A stretch of 64,000 nt of DNA from Lepidostoma basale (GCA_022606425.2 JAHDVF020000903.1:1178001-1242000); one strand, 5' to 3'. Shown: positions 35,446-47,215, numbered from the stretch's first letter. Notes: generated by a model from the letters alone, not told the origin. A program made the numbers and translations.

Positions 35446-36159
35446 TGCCAAAGGCGATATTTCTCAAAGGGCCCGCGCAAACAGTTCATAAAATAGCGAA
35501 GTAAAAAATATAGGCGATGAAAACCCCCCGAGCTTTTATCGAAGTGATTACCCGGACCGCTTCGGGACTTTCAATTTATTTTCAAAGAAAAAATGTTCCA
35601 TGTAGAATGATGTAAATTTACCAATTCGATTCGAGGTGAAAAGATATGAATTTTACTCTTTTCGAGAGTCAAAAGGATCAGTGCGGGACGCTCGAAACCG
35701 CCGAGGTACTCTTCAGGCGATTAAATTTTCTCCACAAGTTATAATTATTAAGTGCGATGAATGCCTTTTGTTTTTGTCGCCGGCAAATTAATGAAGCTCT
35801 TTATTGGAATTAATCGAAAGTGTGACTTAATAAATTTATGTTTTAGAATCTCCTTGTTTCTAAAATCAATTTAAATTTGGTAAGTTAAACGATTTAACAA
35901 CTTGCAAGTACGTACTCGATTTAAAATGTTATTTTGAATTTAATATAATCGATTACTATTCGATTAGACAGAATGGCTTATTAACTCGCAAACATAAGAA
36001 TTCCTAGGAAAGTTCCTAAGGACTTACCTCTCTAGATCTCGATGTAAAAAATGTTCTTGTAATCCTTTTTTCAATATATTGTAAAAATCTAATATTTCTA
36101 AGTTTAATGAATATTTAAAATATGCATTCTTGTTACATAAGGTACCACGTATTGTACAT
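35446..36159. other. No gene; GC-richer island 35455-35740
   Basis: The island has GGGCCCGCGC and ACCCGGACCGCTTCGGG blocks and no repeat kin in the window. The rest is AT-rich. There is no frame to support an exon. Confidence 0.35.
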
Positions 36160-36240
36160 TGATGAAATCGTACGTTTTCTATAAGTATTATTATATGAAA
36201 TGGGTGTGACAAGTTGAGCCTAGCTAAAGCATTGTCATTA
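36160..36240 (-). mobile_element. Hammerhead-family A copy, diverged
   Basis: On the minus strand the TTGATAATGACAATGC part, a GGCTCAACTTGTCAC second half and the ACTTATAGAAAACG flank are recognisable. The GAAA box has become CAAC, so the core is lost. Confidence 0.4.
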
Positions 36241-37160
36241 TCAATCGCACAACCAATAAATAAGATGCCAAATGATACGGCTTATGGAAACTAAAATGAC
36301 ATGGCATTCAATATATATTTTTTAATTATCACTTAATTCCTTATCACTTACGATAAGACTGATTTTGTTGGCGATAAACATAATTTTAAAAAAATATATA
36401 ACTTGATATTTTTTCACTTAGTTTTGCAATTAAGAACAGTTTTCATTCGCATTCATTATTCATTATGGAATAAAACTTGATGCGCGTATTTTACATCACT
36501 GTTCGTGAAACAATTAATAAGAATATATTGTACTCGTATTTATAACATTAATATTTCTGTCCACAGTAATCGTAATGTGTGTAGATACGGGTATACCTAA
36601 ATGAATATTCCTTCCCTCCAACTATTTCATGCAATACATTACAAAACTTTGTGACAGTTTAAATATTCGTCCCGAACAATGAAATTGAACTATGACCTAA
36701 GGACTAAGGATGCCGCCTACACCATATCTCCCTTCGGTGACTCTGGATAGCGGTCAGATGAAATTCGGCCCTAATCCTGCTCTGGTTGTTAGGGCAGATT
36801 GGTGGGAAAATGTTTGAAAATATTCGTGGAAAGTACTTATCCTGATATTTATTTAACGAATTTCGTTGCTTTTACGGTGTGCGTTTTTGTGTTCGGCCAA
36901 TTTCGGGGGATTGTTGAAAAACGAGATTTTTTAGATTTATTGTGTACAGTGTTGCGCGTAGGCTGAAAGCAAATTCTAAAATGAGTAGGCTAGAGATTAC
37001 GAATGGTTTTTTTTTCACTATGAAGTAAAGAACTTATTAATGTCGAGATTTTTGAATTATGTAAACTTACTTAATCAGAGGTGGTAAAGATATTATTTAC
37101 TTAGAACCGAGACGTTATTAAATACCAGAATTATTACTCATTTTAACACAATTTTAAGAT
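36241..37160. other. No gene seen
   Basis: AT-rich with a moderately GC-richer patch 36690-36800. Family A flank pieces (GAACAGTTTTCATTCG) lie around 36430-36520. Confidence 0.4.
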
Positions 37161-37164
37161 TATT

Positions 37165-37295
37165 TATTGTTTCTTGAACAATAATGTAAAACTCTATATT
37201 AAATAATTAATACGAATGAAAACGTCGGTTTTCTAGAAGTTTCATTATATTTTATGGAAATGACATATTTCGACCTTCTAAGGCATTATCAAATG
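37165..37295 (-). mobile_element. Hammerhead-family A copy with full 3' flank
   Basis: Minus strand 37292-37262: UUGAUAA, U, GCCUU, AGA, AGGUC, GAAA, UAUGUC. Then the flank runs TATAATGAAACTTCTAGAAA to ATTGTTCAAGAAACAATAA at 37165. Stem II keeps four of five pairs. Core positions C3 and G8 are changed. Confidence 0.5.
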
Positions 37296-37825
37296 TGGCG
37301 GAATTTCAGCTCGTTACTGTTTATATACACTATTAAATGGAGCAGAATATGGCAATTAATGAAAATTTATGTGGCTTTATACATTTTGAACAAATAATTA
37401 TTTGAGTAGGCCCAGAAACACTGGAAAGCGTTTCTTGTAACTTGTTTGGATCTAATATTTAGTTAAGAGCAAACCAAGTTAAGTCTTGAAAAAACTTTTC
37501 TATAATATCATATACTCGTAATAAACAGTAATTTTCATGCACACCAAAATTGGAAATGTATTTGAAATACTTAAAAGAAAAGTAGGAAAACGTATTTTAT
37601 ATTCTTTTCAATTAATAAACATTCGATTATGTCTTCTTTGAAACGTCATGTCAGTCATTCGAGGAAAATACAAGCTTAAAAGTAATAACGATTTAAAGCA
37701 TCGAATCCCCTATTGTATCGATATACAGGGCACATGACACAATATCTCATCGGGAACAATGGAAGTTTTGTTGGTGTTCCATGAGCAATCAGCCCTCGGG
37801 TTAGAAATGTTTTCATTGTTTCGTT
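37296..37825. other. No gene seen
   Basis: AT-rich spacer. Confidence 0.45.
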
Positions 37826-37893
37826 GATGTCATTTAACGTCGATACGACATGGTCGGGTGATGTCGTTTGACGTCAATACGACATTGTCGTGA
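37826..37893. repeat. 34-bp tandem duplication
   Basis: Two adjacent 34-bp units (37826-37859, 37860-37893) agree at 28 positions and share GATGTC, ACGTC and ATACGACAT. The second has TGACGTCA, a perfect CRE palindrome (37869-37876). The first has TAACGTCG there. The setting is otherwise unremarkable. Confidence 0.75.
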
Positions 37894-38112
37894 TTGTAGG
37901 AATCATTTTCATTTCGACGGCCAACCGAAATTCTCTGCTCGATTGCGCAGAATATTGTCGCAATTCGACATGTGTATTTACTGCGTTCATCATTTGTTAA
38001 ATACACTACAAATTATGCATCACTTAATCCATCTACCTAACCGTACTATTAAGCTTACTTATTCATTTTTCCATATAATAATGCCTTTGATAGGCCAAAC
38101 ATATCGGTTACA
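37894..38112. other. No gene seen
   Basis: An 84-codon plus frame (37868-38122) has ordinary composition but no recognisable domain and runs into repeat sequence. I do not support it as a gene. Confidence 0.4.
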
Positions 38113-38166
38113 TAAAATATAATAAAACTTCTAGAAAACAGGCGTTTTCATTCGTGTTAATTAACT
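38113..38166 (+). mobile_element. Hammerhead-family A 3' flank
   Basis: AAATATAATAAAACTTCTAG then GGCGTTTTCATTCGTG is the isolated 3' part of family A, following a GGTTACATAA junction. Confidence 0.6.
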
Positions 38167-38480
38167 TTTAGACATTTCCGAATAGCTTTTCGAAGTGAAT
38201 AAATAGGGCATTTTAAACATGAAAAAAAATTACTTACTAAGAAAACCAAACAAAACAACCCAACCAACCACATCCTCCAACGACGAAAATTTCAACATAT
38301 ACGAACAATTTTCAACAGGGAGTAATAGCCCTCGGGCTGATTCTCACGATGAACCAAGATCCAAATAAACCATAGCATTATTTATTCCTGACAAAGGTAA
38401 ACCGTCAAAAAATTTATGTTGTTATTTGAAATTTTATAGTAGAAGTTCATTGTAAATAATGAAAGTTTATTGTAAATCAT
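38167..38480. other. No gene seen
   Basis: AT-rich. Its last 60 bases (TAGTAGAAGTTCATTG, AATGAAAG) resemble flanks of the hammerhead family beside them. Confidence 0.35.
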
Positions 38481-38525
38481 GAGAAGATGGCAGCGAACTG
38501 CCGAAACCGGTCGAAGCCACAATCC
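38481..38525 (+). ncRNA. Hammerhead-like ribozyme motif, family C
   Basis: GAAGA (38483-38487), U, then a perfect five-pair stem II GGCAG/CUGCC with a CGAA loop (38489-38502), GAAA, and the palindrome ACCGGU ending in C (38512). The first two core bases (C3, U4) are GA instead of CU, which should abolish cleavage. The clean stem II and the GAAACCGGTC end make the identification of the family convincing. Confidence 0.6.
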
Positions 38526-39776
38526 TATGTAGAATTTGAATTGAAATATATACATTTTAACTATTTTATTTACATTATTCAAAAGGAAGGCCAGTTTTAT
38601 ATAAAATTGACAATTGCTTAAAATTATCAGTGATCTCTGCGTATTCACTATGCAAGTGTGAACTTTAAAATAACTAAAGTTTTAGAAATTAAACTTCATA
38701 ATAAAGTTTTCAGATACAGACCATTCGAATAAAAAGATCAAAAACCCGTAATAAACTATAAATACGGAATTATTTTTATTAAAAAATTATATTTGAGTTG
38801 TTATAACCTGACACGTGTAGTTTCACGACATAATAATTTCAATAAATCATTTTGATGTTACCTAAATATAGCAAAATATTTCAAATCGAACGCCTTAATA
38901 AAACATATATAAGGCGATTTTTTAAAATTGTTTTGTTGGTTAGGAAATTAATATCATTCTTCGGACAACTATTGTACATTTTTATCTAATATATTTCGTG
39001 TTAGTTAACAAATACAATTTCGATATCAATATTTATACAAATGCTGTATTCTATTAGGTGACCTCACCTTGATAAAAAGTTCAGAAAATTTTGGGATTTA
39101 AGCACTAATACTGGTACGTTATTACTGCATCGTTTTTTCTATTGTTTAAAAACAAACAGAAGCCTCATCTTTATAGGCACTGACGCAGTAGCCCTCTGCA
39201 CCGCCAAAGAGTGGGGGTGAATGGAGCGGTCGTTTAACCAAACACTCACTCAATGTTGAAAAAAAATCTTCAAATAGGTTTCCCAATTTGATGGGGATGA
39301 ACTCCCTTACGTGATCTGGAGTTACTTTCGTATTCCAAAGAATATTCCAGGGTTATTTCTGAAAGCCGTGTAATTTACCTTTATTATCGTGAACATTGGT
39401 CTTTATATTCCTTCCACTTTATTTCGCAAGCCATTCTTTTCATTCTAAGTTTTAAGGTAAAATATTCATGATTCGAATCGTCTGGAACTCTTAGCGTAAA
39501 ATTCTCTGTTCTTAAATGGACGTATAAAATATGAGACATTTGGTCTCAAATTATCTAGAAAATAAGACGAGTAAATTTTACTAATTTGGCACACATAACT
39601 TGTTAATACTCATTTTTTGTAAAGCCTTCTGCATTCATCGTAAGAAACTTAAAGTTTACATATAAAATTGTGTTGCGAAATGCACAACTATTAGCAAAAG
39701 TCGATGATCGAGGTGCTTGGAATAACATTATGTACGATCATCCGAAATTTGTCAACAATCTAAGATATTTTTTTAT
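38526..39776. other. No gene seen
   Basis: AT-rich. A somewhat GC-richer patch at 39175-39260 has no repeat kin. Confidence 0.45.
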
Positions 39777-40294
39777 ATTCTTCTTCTTCCTCGTAGTTTA
39801 GGTCGTATTAACCTGATTGTAACGGTGAGTTGTTCTGGGATGATGATGTCCAGCTATCTTTCCATCTTTTTGGCGGCCTTCCTGGTAGTCTTTTGCTGCT
39901 TGGGTTTTCATATTTAACAATTTTTGCAATTCTTTTATTCTCCATGTGGTCCACGCGGTCTCTCCAAAAGCGCCTTATGCTTCTACCCCATCCTACTATC
40001 TCCTTAACACCACAAACAGACCTTATCGTTTCATTTCTGATTCAATCTTTGAGGGTTTTGCCTGCGATGGAGCGTAGGATTCGCATTTCCGCTACTCTAA
40101 AAAGGTTCTTAGTTCTATTGGTATCGGCTCTGACCTCTATTCCATACATCATAATGGAGCGGACGCATGCCTTGTATATCTTGACTTTGCTTTCGGTTAG
40201 CATGTATTTGTTTCTCCATATGGTGTCGCGCAAGCAGCCAGCCACGGTTGTTACTTTGTTAGTTCGTGCTCGCACTTCGTTATATAGATCACTA
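39777..40294 (-). pseudogene. GKTLRDR-group LINE C-terminal fragment
   Basis: The minus-strand frame 40275-40042 reads VRARTNKVTTVAGCL, KYMLTESKVKIYKACV, MMYGIEVRADT and EMRILRSIAGKTLKD. After a shift it continues RFWRDHVDHME, LPGRPPKRWKD toward a GAA tail at 39777-39790. The order YGxEVRA, EMRxLRxIxGKT, WRDHV, GRPxxRW is the conserved C-terminus of an RTE-like LINE. Confidence 0.75.
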
Positions 40295-40444
40295 TTTTTT
40301 TTTATAATTTATAAAATATTCACAACAAAAAAAAACGCCCTGAGATCATATTAAATATGCATTCTAAATAAGTCAACGTTATTTATTTATTTTTTACAAA
40401 TTAAGTTAATAAGTTGCCCTTATGTAAGTGAAATTATTTATGTA
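40295..40444. other. AT-rich spacer
   Basis: Nothing supported. Confidence 0.4.
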
Positions 40445-40625
40445 CTTAGGAAATTGAAAATAACTTTGTTTAATCGACAAAATACCTCCATCTTCAGGTG
40501 TAAAAATATATCATTATATCTTTACACCTGAAGATGGATGTATCCTCCGAAACATGTTGTGTTTTTTAATATTTTGTGGATTGAACAAAATTATTTTCAA
40601 TTTACTAAGTATATTACTATGGAAT
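40445..40625 (+). mobile_element. Hammerhead-like motif pair, head to head
   Basis: The right copy (40525-40610) has CUGAAGA, a GGA/UCC stem, GAAA, ACAUGU and a flank with ATTTTGTGGATTGAACAAA. The left copy (40445-40510) is its reverse complement with the GAAA/ACAUGU middle deleted. The outer ends (ATTGAAAATAA, TTATTTTCAAT) match. The core CUGAAGA and GAAA in the right copy are intact, but extra bases between stem II and GAAA weaken the fit. Confidence 0.5.
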
Positions 40626-41519
40626 TCTATAGTGTTAATGCTTTAGCGCTCAATAAGAAATTATTTATTATTTTCTTAATAATAAAATATAACAATATTA
40701 TAAAGTACGTTTTTCAAATAGTTCATAGTTCAATAGATTTAAATATTTTCCTCTATGAGTATTATCAAATATCAAGTTTATATTATACGATTGTCTGTGT
40801 TTTTTTTTTATCAAATCAATTTTTTTAAATAAAAAAATGTGCTTTACACAATATTGAGATACGAACATGCAAATATTACATAATATACACACGATGATCG
40901 ATGAATATTAGATACATCAATCACTTGCAGTAAAGTTATGCGGAAAAAATTTTTTTTTTCTATGGATAACATAAAATCATAATATTACAAGGATACCAAG
41001 AAAACATTTTAGTTCAGTGGACACCATAAAATGATTTGATGTTGTAGCAGGAAAACGCATTTATTTTTCATTACGCATATAATCAATCTATATTTTTATA
41101 AGAGTGGAATTATTTTTAACTATCGCAACATAAATACTCATTATTAAATTGATAAGCTAACTTTTATAAGATTATATATTGACTCTCTTGGAAACGTGGT
41201 TAATCATGTCGTAAGTTTACCCAAACAGCAAATCAAATCAAATAATTATTAAGAGAAAAGTCATATGTATAAAACATGAACATATACATTAAAATACATA
41301 AAAAATAATTATAAACAACTACCAACTGGTATCCATTATAAATTTCATTTCAAAATTCGCCAATATATTTTTTTTATGATTATATATTTTATTAATTTAT
41401 CATTTACATCACTCACTATCCTACCGTACTAATTGTAAACTTCTACCTTCCCCTTCTTGCTGTTTTCATGCACTTAAACTGTTAATTAACTCTGGCTGGA
41501 CATTAACCGTTCGGTCATT
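40626..41519. other. No gene seen
   Basis: AT-rich DNA. Nothing supported. Confidence 0.5.
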
Positions 41520-41590
41520 AAATATATCATATACTCGTATAATAAAACTTTTAGAAAACAGACGTTTTAATTCGTATTAACTATTTACAA
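41520..41590 (+). mobile_element. Hammerhead-family A 3' flank
   Basis: ATAATAAAACTTTTAGAAAA then CAGACGTTTTAATTCGTATT, equivalent to 38113-38166. The catalytic part is missing. Confidence 0.6.
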
Positions 41591-41714
41591 TGAAAAATGT
41601 CCAAAAAAATAATTGACAATTTTAGTGCTTTATATAAAAAGTATTTCTAAAGCCTTTTGATAATATTTATGATATAAAAGGTTCCACTCGTGATCTCTGT
41701 CTGCTTTCTATAAT

Positions 41715-42074
41715 ACGTGGTTGAGAAATTCGGATGGGAGAACGTCCTACACCCACCATACAGTCCGGACTTGGCCCCGAGCGAATACCATATCTTCCCT
41801 GATTTGAAGAAATACCTCGGTGGAACGCATTTCGCAAATGAAGAGGAGCTGAAAAGAGAGGTTCTGTGCTACCTTCACGGCCTGGCGGGAGACTTCTATG
41901 ACCAGGAAATCAAAAAGATGGTGACCCGGATGAAAAAATGCATCGAAGTCAACGGAGACTATGTAGAAAAATAGCTGAAAGCAAAGCTTTCCAATGATGT
42001 ATTGTTCGTTGTAAATAAAAATGGTTTTCATTGTGAAAAAAATAAGGAAACTTATTTTACGGACAACCCTCGTA
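41715..42074 (+). pseudogene. Second mariner-type element, 3' remnant
   Basis: The frame 41717-41974 encodes a transposase C-terminus: HPPYSPDLAPSEYHIF, then KKYLGGTHFANEEELK and a terminal NGDYVEK. This differs from the cecropia-type copies (NFLQGKKF, SNGTYFD) and fits a different mariner lineage whose transposases end in GDYVEK. The third catalytic acid is Glu rather than the usual Asp. The terminal repeat TACGAGGGTTGTCCGTAAAA (inverted) closes it at 42074. The 5' part is missing. Confidence 0.75.
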
Positions 42075-42078
42075 TATA

Positions 42079-42320
42079 TTTTTTTTTTTGTACACAACAG
42101 GTCGTTTGGACCCAATTACTGTATACAATTTTTATTTTTTAGCTATTATATTGATTCTCGTGACATGTGATAGGTAGCCAATCTATCGCCATTTTATTGT
42201 CACGTGAATTCTACACCAGACCAAAGACAGTGTGACAATCACACTGCCATCGCCAGGAATCGAACCCAGGACCTTCGGCATGAAAGTCAGAGCTCGTAAC
42301 TACTCTGCCACGAAGGTCGT
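42079..42320 (-). mobile_element. tRNA-derived SINE
   Basis: Full-length copy on the minus strand. It begins CGACCTTCGTGGCAGAGTAG, with B box GGGTTCGATTCC, body with ATGGCGATAGATTGGC, then TTGTATACAGTAATTGGG and a poly(A) of 11-12. It sits five bases from the end of the mariner remnant. Conserved boxes suggest a young insertion. Confidence 0.92.
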
Positions 42321-43486
42321 ATTATAAACATAAACAATTGTGAAAAAATATTTGGGTTTGTATCACTTTTAAATTAACTTTATTAAAACTGTATATCTTT
42401 AAATTATTACATGTATATGTAATATGTAATAATTTATAATGTCTTACCACAAAGTGAGTGCTTCATATGAAAATTTTGTATATTATTTGTTATTATCCAT
42501 TTAGGAGCAAACCGCTCTCCCAGGCGCCACCACGCCGCCGCCGCTGCCTCCCTAAGCCCTCCCTAAACCCCCCCTAAACTATTTTACGCCTCTTTCACTT
42601 GAAACATCAAGACGCGAAATATTTAAACTTCAGATGATTTAGTTTCAAAAACGAGATATAACTGTTTCGTGCTGAATTTATTATTTTTGAAAGAGGGAAG
42701 TAACGAAGACTGATCTTTCCCCCGAAGTTTCCGTCAGATCTTATTTAAATGTGATAAGGTTAAGGAATTTTATTTCCCCGCTAAGAAATTGAATCGATTA
42801 ATTACGTTGAAATTATCGAATTATTTAAGGTCGAGATCATTTTTCGTCAGGCGAGGCGGAACTGCTCTGGTTTAGGAGGGGGGGAAAGAAATTCAGAAAC
42901 GTGTCCTTGCAGAAGGACCGCTCTATAAAGTTCTTTTTTATTACAATTGGCATGTGAAACGTGTTATTAGATTGAAATAAAACGGATTTTTCATGTCATA
43001 TTTCATGGATACGTATTTACATAAAACTGTAAATGTTAACGTGTCAAATTGAATATTTTTATTTATATGGTTTTATAGGTATGTACACTTAAATTATCTA
43101 AAGTCTTATTTTCACACACAAAACCCTGTTATCATAAAGTTAATCAGACGTTACTTTAAAATTATCTTTTAAAAAATCAATTATAGATTAAGTTTGCTTG
43201 AAGTAGAATTATATTTTATAGAAGTCATATATTTTTATTAAACTTTAGGTGTTAAAATGTGGAATTCAATAATGACGATTTTTTATTACTTAAAATATTT
43301 TTTCCGCTTTTGAATAAACTCAAAAGTGAAAAAAACAGTATTTGAATTCAAAAAGTCATATATTATTTGTGATAAGGATATCATACAATAAAATATTTGA
43401 ATATGTTAAAGATACAATCTTAAGGAAAAAAATACCAATTCAAATTATTATTTTAGCCATGGAAAAAATACCACTCCTATTAAATA
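42321..43486. other. No gene; GC-richer island 42495-42930
   Basis: The island includes a C-rich run (CGCCGCCGCCGCTGCCTCCC near 42530) and GTCAGGCGAGGCGGAACTGC near 42846. It has no repeat kin here and no supported frame. Confidence 0.35.
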
Positions 43487-43650
43487 TAACTAACTAACTA
43501 ACTAACCATCACGCCGTCTCCCCGAAGGGGTAAGCAGAAAGAATGGACTGCCACACTTTTCTTTCCTGACATATTTCTCTCGCTTCCTCAACATTCATAC
43601 ATCGTGTCATGCACGCGCGTCGATTTCTCTGACTCCTCACATGGCCTATT
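43487..43650 (-). mobile_element. LINE-1F 3' tip, TTAG-tailed
   Basis: (CTAA)n at 43489-43504, then the hairpin CCCCGAAGGGG, and the minus-strand codons for the VWQSxLSAYP and QRNRRACMTR regions. Nearly unbroken at the 3' end. Truncated after VRS. Confidence 0.85.
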
Positions 43651-44260
43651 AAATGTACATATTTTTTAAATCTTACTTTAAAATAATACTTACATTATTT
43701 TGATTTTTTCAATAAATGTTAACGAAACAATACGAATGTCAAAAATATTCTATGGATAACGTTAGAATTTAAACGTTTCCAAATTTACACAATTTTTTAT
43801 ACGAATATTATCGACTATCCGTAAGGTCTACCTTTCACTTCATTGCCTCTTTCGCCACACAAATCGCGCGAGCGGTCACCAGAACAGCAAAATTTGGCAA
43901 ATGTGTGGCTGGTATCATTTCATGTGGGAGCGGTCGGGCATAAAATCAGCGCAAATTAATTACACAACCTGCCAATTAACCAGTCCCGCTCTCTCCCTCC
44001 CGGGGGGAGGAAGATGGAGAGTGACAGGGGAACCGTTACTACGTCATCATGCCCGCCATTGATTTACGAGAATGGTCCCCGCGCGCGCTACCGGATACTT
44101 TGATAAACAACGATCTGCGGAAATACTTGGGGAGCATCTACATCTACGGAGGTATTTATGGCCGCCGGCTGAAATAATGCCGTGCAAATTATTTTAAAAT
44201 CATACTCCCAATTTTCATTAAACCACAAAATGTCAACGATTTATAATGATTTTATAAATA
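43651..44260. other. No gene; unique GC-richer island 43835-44190
   Basis: Holds AATTAATTAC, TACGTCAT, ATTTATGGCC and CCCGGGGGGA blocks and no repeat kin. Clusters of homeodomain-like and CRE-like sites could mark a regulatory element. No frame is supported. Confidence 0.35.
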
Positions 44261-45548
44261 TTAGGTCCTTACATATGAAATTGACGTTTTGCCGTACTGG
44301 CAACTTTGATCTCAAATATCTTCTCATTGGTTAGAAATTCCAAATTCAAATTTATACAGCTATTTACTCAAATATTTGTGTTTTGAAAATTATAATTCAT
44401 TTGTTTTTTTCTCAATTGTTTTTTTTTCTTTGAGTCACTCAGTTTACAAAACGGAAAACTTGAAATATCGCGTTATTTATGAGTACGAGTTCCACCGTGG
44501 CACCAGTGCTGCAGAAACGGCTCGAAGGATTAATGATGTGTATGGCGACGGTGCCGCAAAAGAAAACACAGCGCGTTTTTGGTTCCAACGTTTTCGTTCT
44601 GGAAATTTCGACATGCAGAACAAGCCACGTGGACGGCCGGAGACCAAAGTTGATCATGAAGAATTGAAGGCTATTGTGGAAGCGGATCCATCGCAAACCA
44701 CGTCCGAGTTAGCTGCAGGCTGCGGTGTTAGTGATAAAACTGTTTTAATCCACTTGAAGCAAATTGGGAAGGTGAAAAAGCTTGAAAGGTGGGTACCTCA
44801 CGAATTGAGTGAAGCAAATCAACAAACGCGCGTTGACTGCTGCGTTGCATTACTCAACCGGCACAATAATGAAGGGATTTTTAATCGAATCATTACCTGT
44901 GATGAAAAGTGGATCCTGTATGATAATCGGAAGCGCTCATCGCAATGGCTGAACCCTGCCGAACCAGCCAAACCATGCCCCATGCGAAAATTGACTCCAA
45001 AAAAGTTACTTGTGAGCGTTTGGTGGACTAGTGCTGGTGTCGTTCACAACAGCTTTCTTTAATCTGGCCAGACGATTACGGCAAATGTCTATTGTCAGCA
45101 ACTGCAAACCATGATTGAAAAGCTAGCTGCTAAACAACCGAGGCTGGTTAATCGCTCTAGGCCACTGCTGCTTCATGATAACGCTAAACCACACACTGCA
45201 CAACAGACGGCTACCAAATTAGAAGAGCTTCAATTGGAATGTCTAAGACATCCACCGTACTCTCCGGACCTTGCCCCAACGGATTACTATTTTTTTCGAA
45301 ATTTGGATAACTTCTTGCAAGGGAAAAAATTCAACTCCGATGGGGCAGTCCAAACCGACTTCAAAGATTTTATTGATTCCCGTCCGAATGGTTTTTTTAG
45401 TAAAGGGATCGATGAACTACCTATGAAATGGCAAAAGTGCATAGATAGCAATGGTACATACTTTGATTAAATAAATATATTATATTTAAAAAAAATCAAC
45501 TTTATGTTCCTCCCATACAAAACGCCAATTTCATATGTAAGGACCTAA
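44261..45548 (+). mobile_element. Mariner element copy 2 (cecropia-type)
   Basis: 1288 bp, TA on both sides (44259-44260 and 45549-45550). The terminal repeats match copy 1 except for one G-to-A change at about 44283. It is the least damaged copy, with no length change in its coding region. Confidence 0.94.
44451..45470 (+). pseudogene. Mariner transposase, start lost and one nonsense (copy 2)
   Basis: The 339-codon frame is intact apart from the start codon, ACG at 44451-44453 where copies 1 and 3 have ATG, and a stop TAA at 45060-45062 where copy 3 has AAA (after HNSFL, in place of HYSFLK). The catalytic acids are all present: CDEKW, HDNA and APTDYY, with 34 residues between the last two, the mariner DD34D signature. 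It should bind the terminal repeats and cut DNA if it were complete. The nonsense falls between the first and second catalytic residues. Confidence 0.92.
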
Positions 45549-47059
45549 TATTATATTTGAAAAGGACTGATTTTTATTATATGAATCAGTATTATATAAA
45601 GAAAACAAGCCGTCTTGTTTAACATAATATAAAACTATTAACATATTTCTTATTGACTGAAATTCCTTGTCTATATTATGAATTTATATCAAAATTAAGT
45701 ACTGATTTAAGATCAGATATAATAAACAATTTGGCCACCACTGCTTCCATATACCACCCACTATAAATGGATTTTTGTATATTCAATCAGAAAACAAACA
45801 TCAATTTTATGGTACGCTTAGAAAAATTTCTTAAGAACAACACGAATTGCTTACAATACTACCTACTTCGTGAAATTGGAATTTTAAAAAAAGTTTCACC
45901 ATATAACATATACGAGTATATTGTATGATTTTATTTTTCTTAACTTTTTTCCTTCGTAAAATCACTTCTTCCAACCATAAGAGAGGCTCTATAAAAATAG
46001 CTTTTAATTTTGAATATGTGATCTACATTACAATAATGGAAATACTTCACAAACATATTGTTAACATATGAAAACAATTCTCACACCATTCTCCCAAACA
46101 TTTATATGAAGTATTTACATTGTTATTACACACGCACGAGTCAATTGGTAAAAAATATTTTACACAACATTCAGTGGAAACGTTTCCAAAGCGTTTTACT
46201 GACCTTTCAAAAACGTTTTTCTATTTTTAAAACAATTATTTATATTCACGACGTGACACCGATAAAATGGCGGTTCAACTTCGCCGGGACAAGGGAGATG
46301 TTTTTTTTAATTAAGAGAAAGGCTGGCCGCGGCCGGTGCGCGGAGAGGAGAACCAAAATGAAAATTGGCTCAGGTATGAAGAGAAGACGCCCATAATTTA
46401 TTTTTTCCCGCTTATCTTGTAATTGTTTTGCAAGTAGAGCTGGCGGGTGCTTCTACGCCTTTAACGGCCAGGGTAATTGGAAATGTTCCACTTGTAATAA
46501 TACCTCATAAATTATACAACCTGCTTCAGCCAGTTCGAGGATTTATTTTTACTCTGAATGTATTGATATCCCTTGTGTGTGTCTTTTGAAGATAAAGCGT
46601 GTTTTCTTATAGATAACTTTGTTTTTATCCCGAGTTTCCGTAGTACCGCAATACCGGATTGCCTAAAAAATCTCACTCGTCGGATAAGTGCTTAAAATAT
46701 TTATCTACACACCCAACTTTGGGAAATCGTGTATTGTGGAGAGATAACATTGCTTCTTCGTGTTTAGCAACAACAAAAAGTTATATTTGTTGTTGTATTT
46801 ACAAATAACATCACCACTTCGAGCGATCTTGATATACGTTAATATATTTAAATGAACATTGAAAAATTACAGTCAATGTCCATATCAATAATTGAATCAC
46901 AAAATAAAATATATTTTTTTGCATTCGCGTTTTCAAATATAATAAATTATACATCCGTTATGCCTTAATGAGGTCGCACATGAGAGTTCCATAGAATTAT
47001 AGGGTTTGATAACAATATTTATGATGTTTATTTGTTCGTAAAACTCTTTATTAAATCAT
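45549..47059. other. No gene; GC-richer island 46255-46480
   Basis: AT-rich except for 46255-46480 (CTGGCCGCGGCCGGTGCGCG near 46322). A 112-codon frame (46058-46396) crosses this island but has no recognisable domain. Confidence 0.4.
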
Positions 47060-47215
47060 TTAAACGAAAAAACATGTCTGTTTTCTAAAAAATTTAATAT
47101 ATTTTATGGAAATGACATGTTTCGCCTTTTGCAGGTATTATTAAATGTTTTAATATTTATTTAAATAAAAACAGTTGATAATACCTTAGAAAGGCGAAAC
47201 ATGTATAGGTGTTAC
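47060..47215. mobile_element. Head-to-head hammerhead-family A pair
   Basis: The left copy (minus, 47144-47114) reads UUAAUAA, U, ACCU...AGGC, GAAA, ACAUGUC. The right copy (plus, 47175-47205) reads UUGAUAA, U, ACCUU, AGA, AAGGC, GAAA, ACAUGU, A. Both GAAA boxes are intact and both CUGANGA boxes are changed. The inverted arrangement recurs across the window. Confidence 0.55.

Noticed and set aside
39830..40354. 174-codon plus-strand frame
   Set aside because: It is the antisense shadow of a LINE relic whose conserved motifs are all on the minus strand.
46058..46396. 112-codon plus-strand frame as a gene
   Set aside because: AT-rich first half and a GC-island second half, with no domain or usable context.
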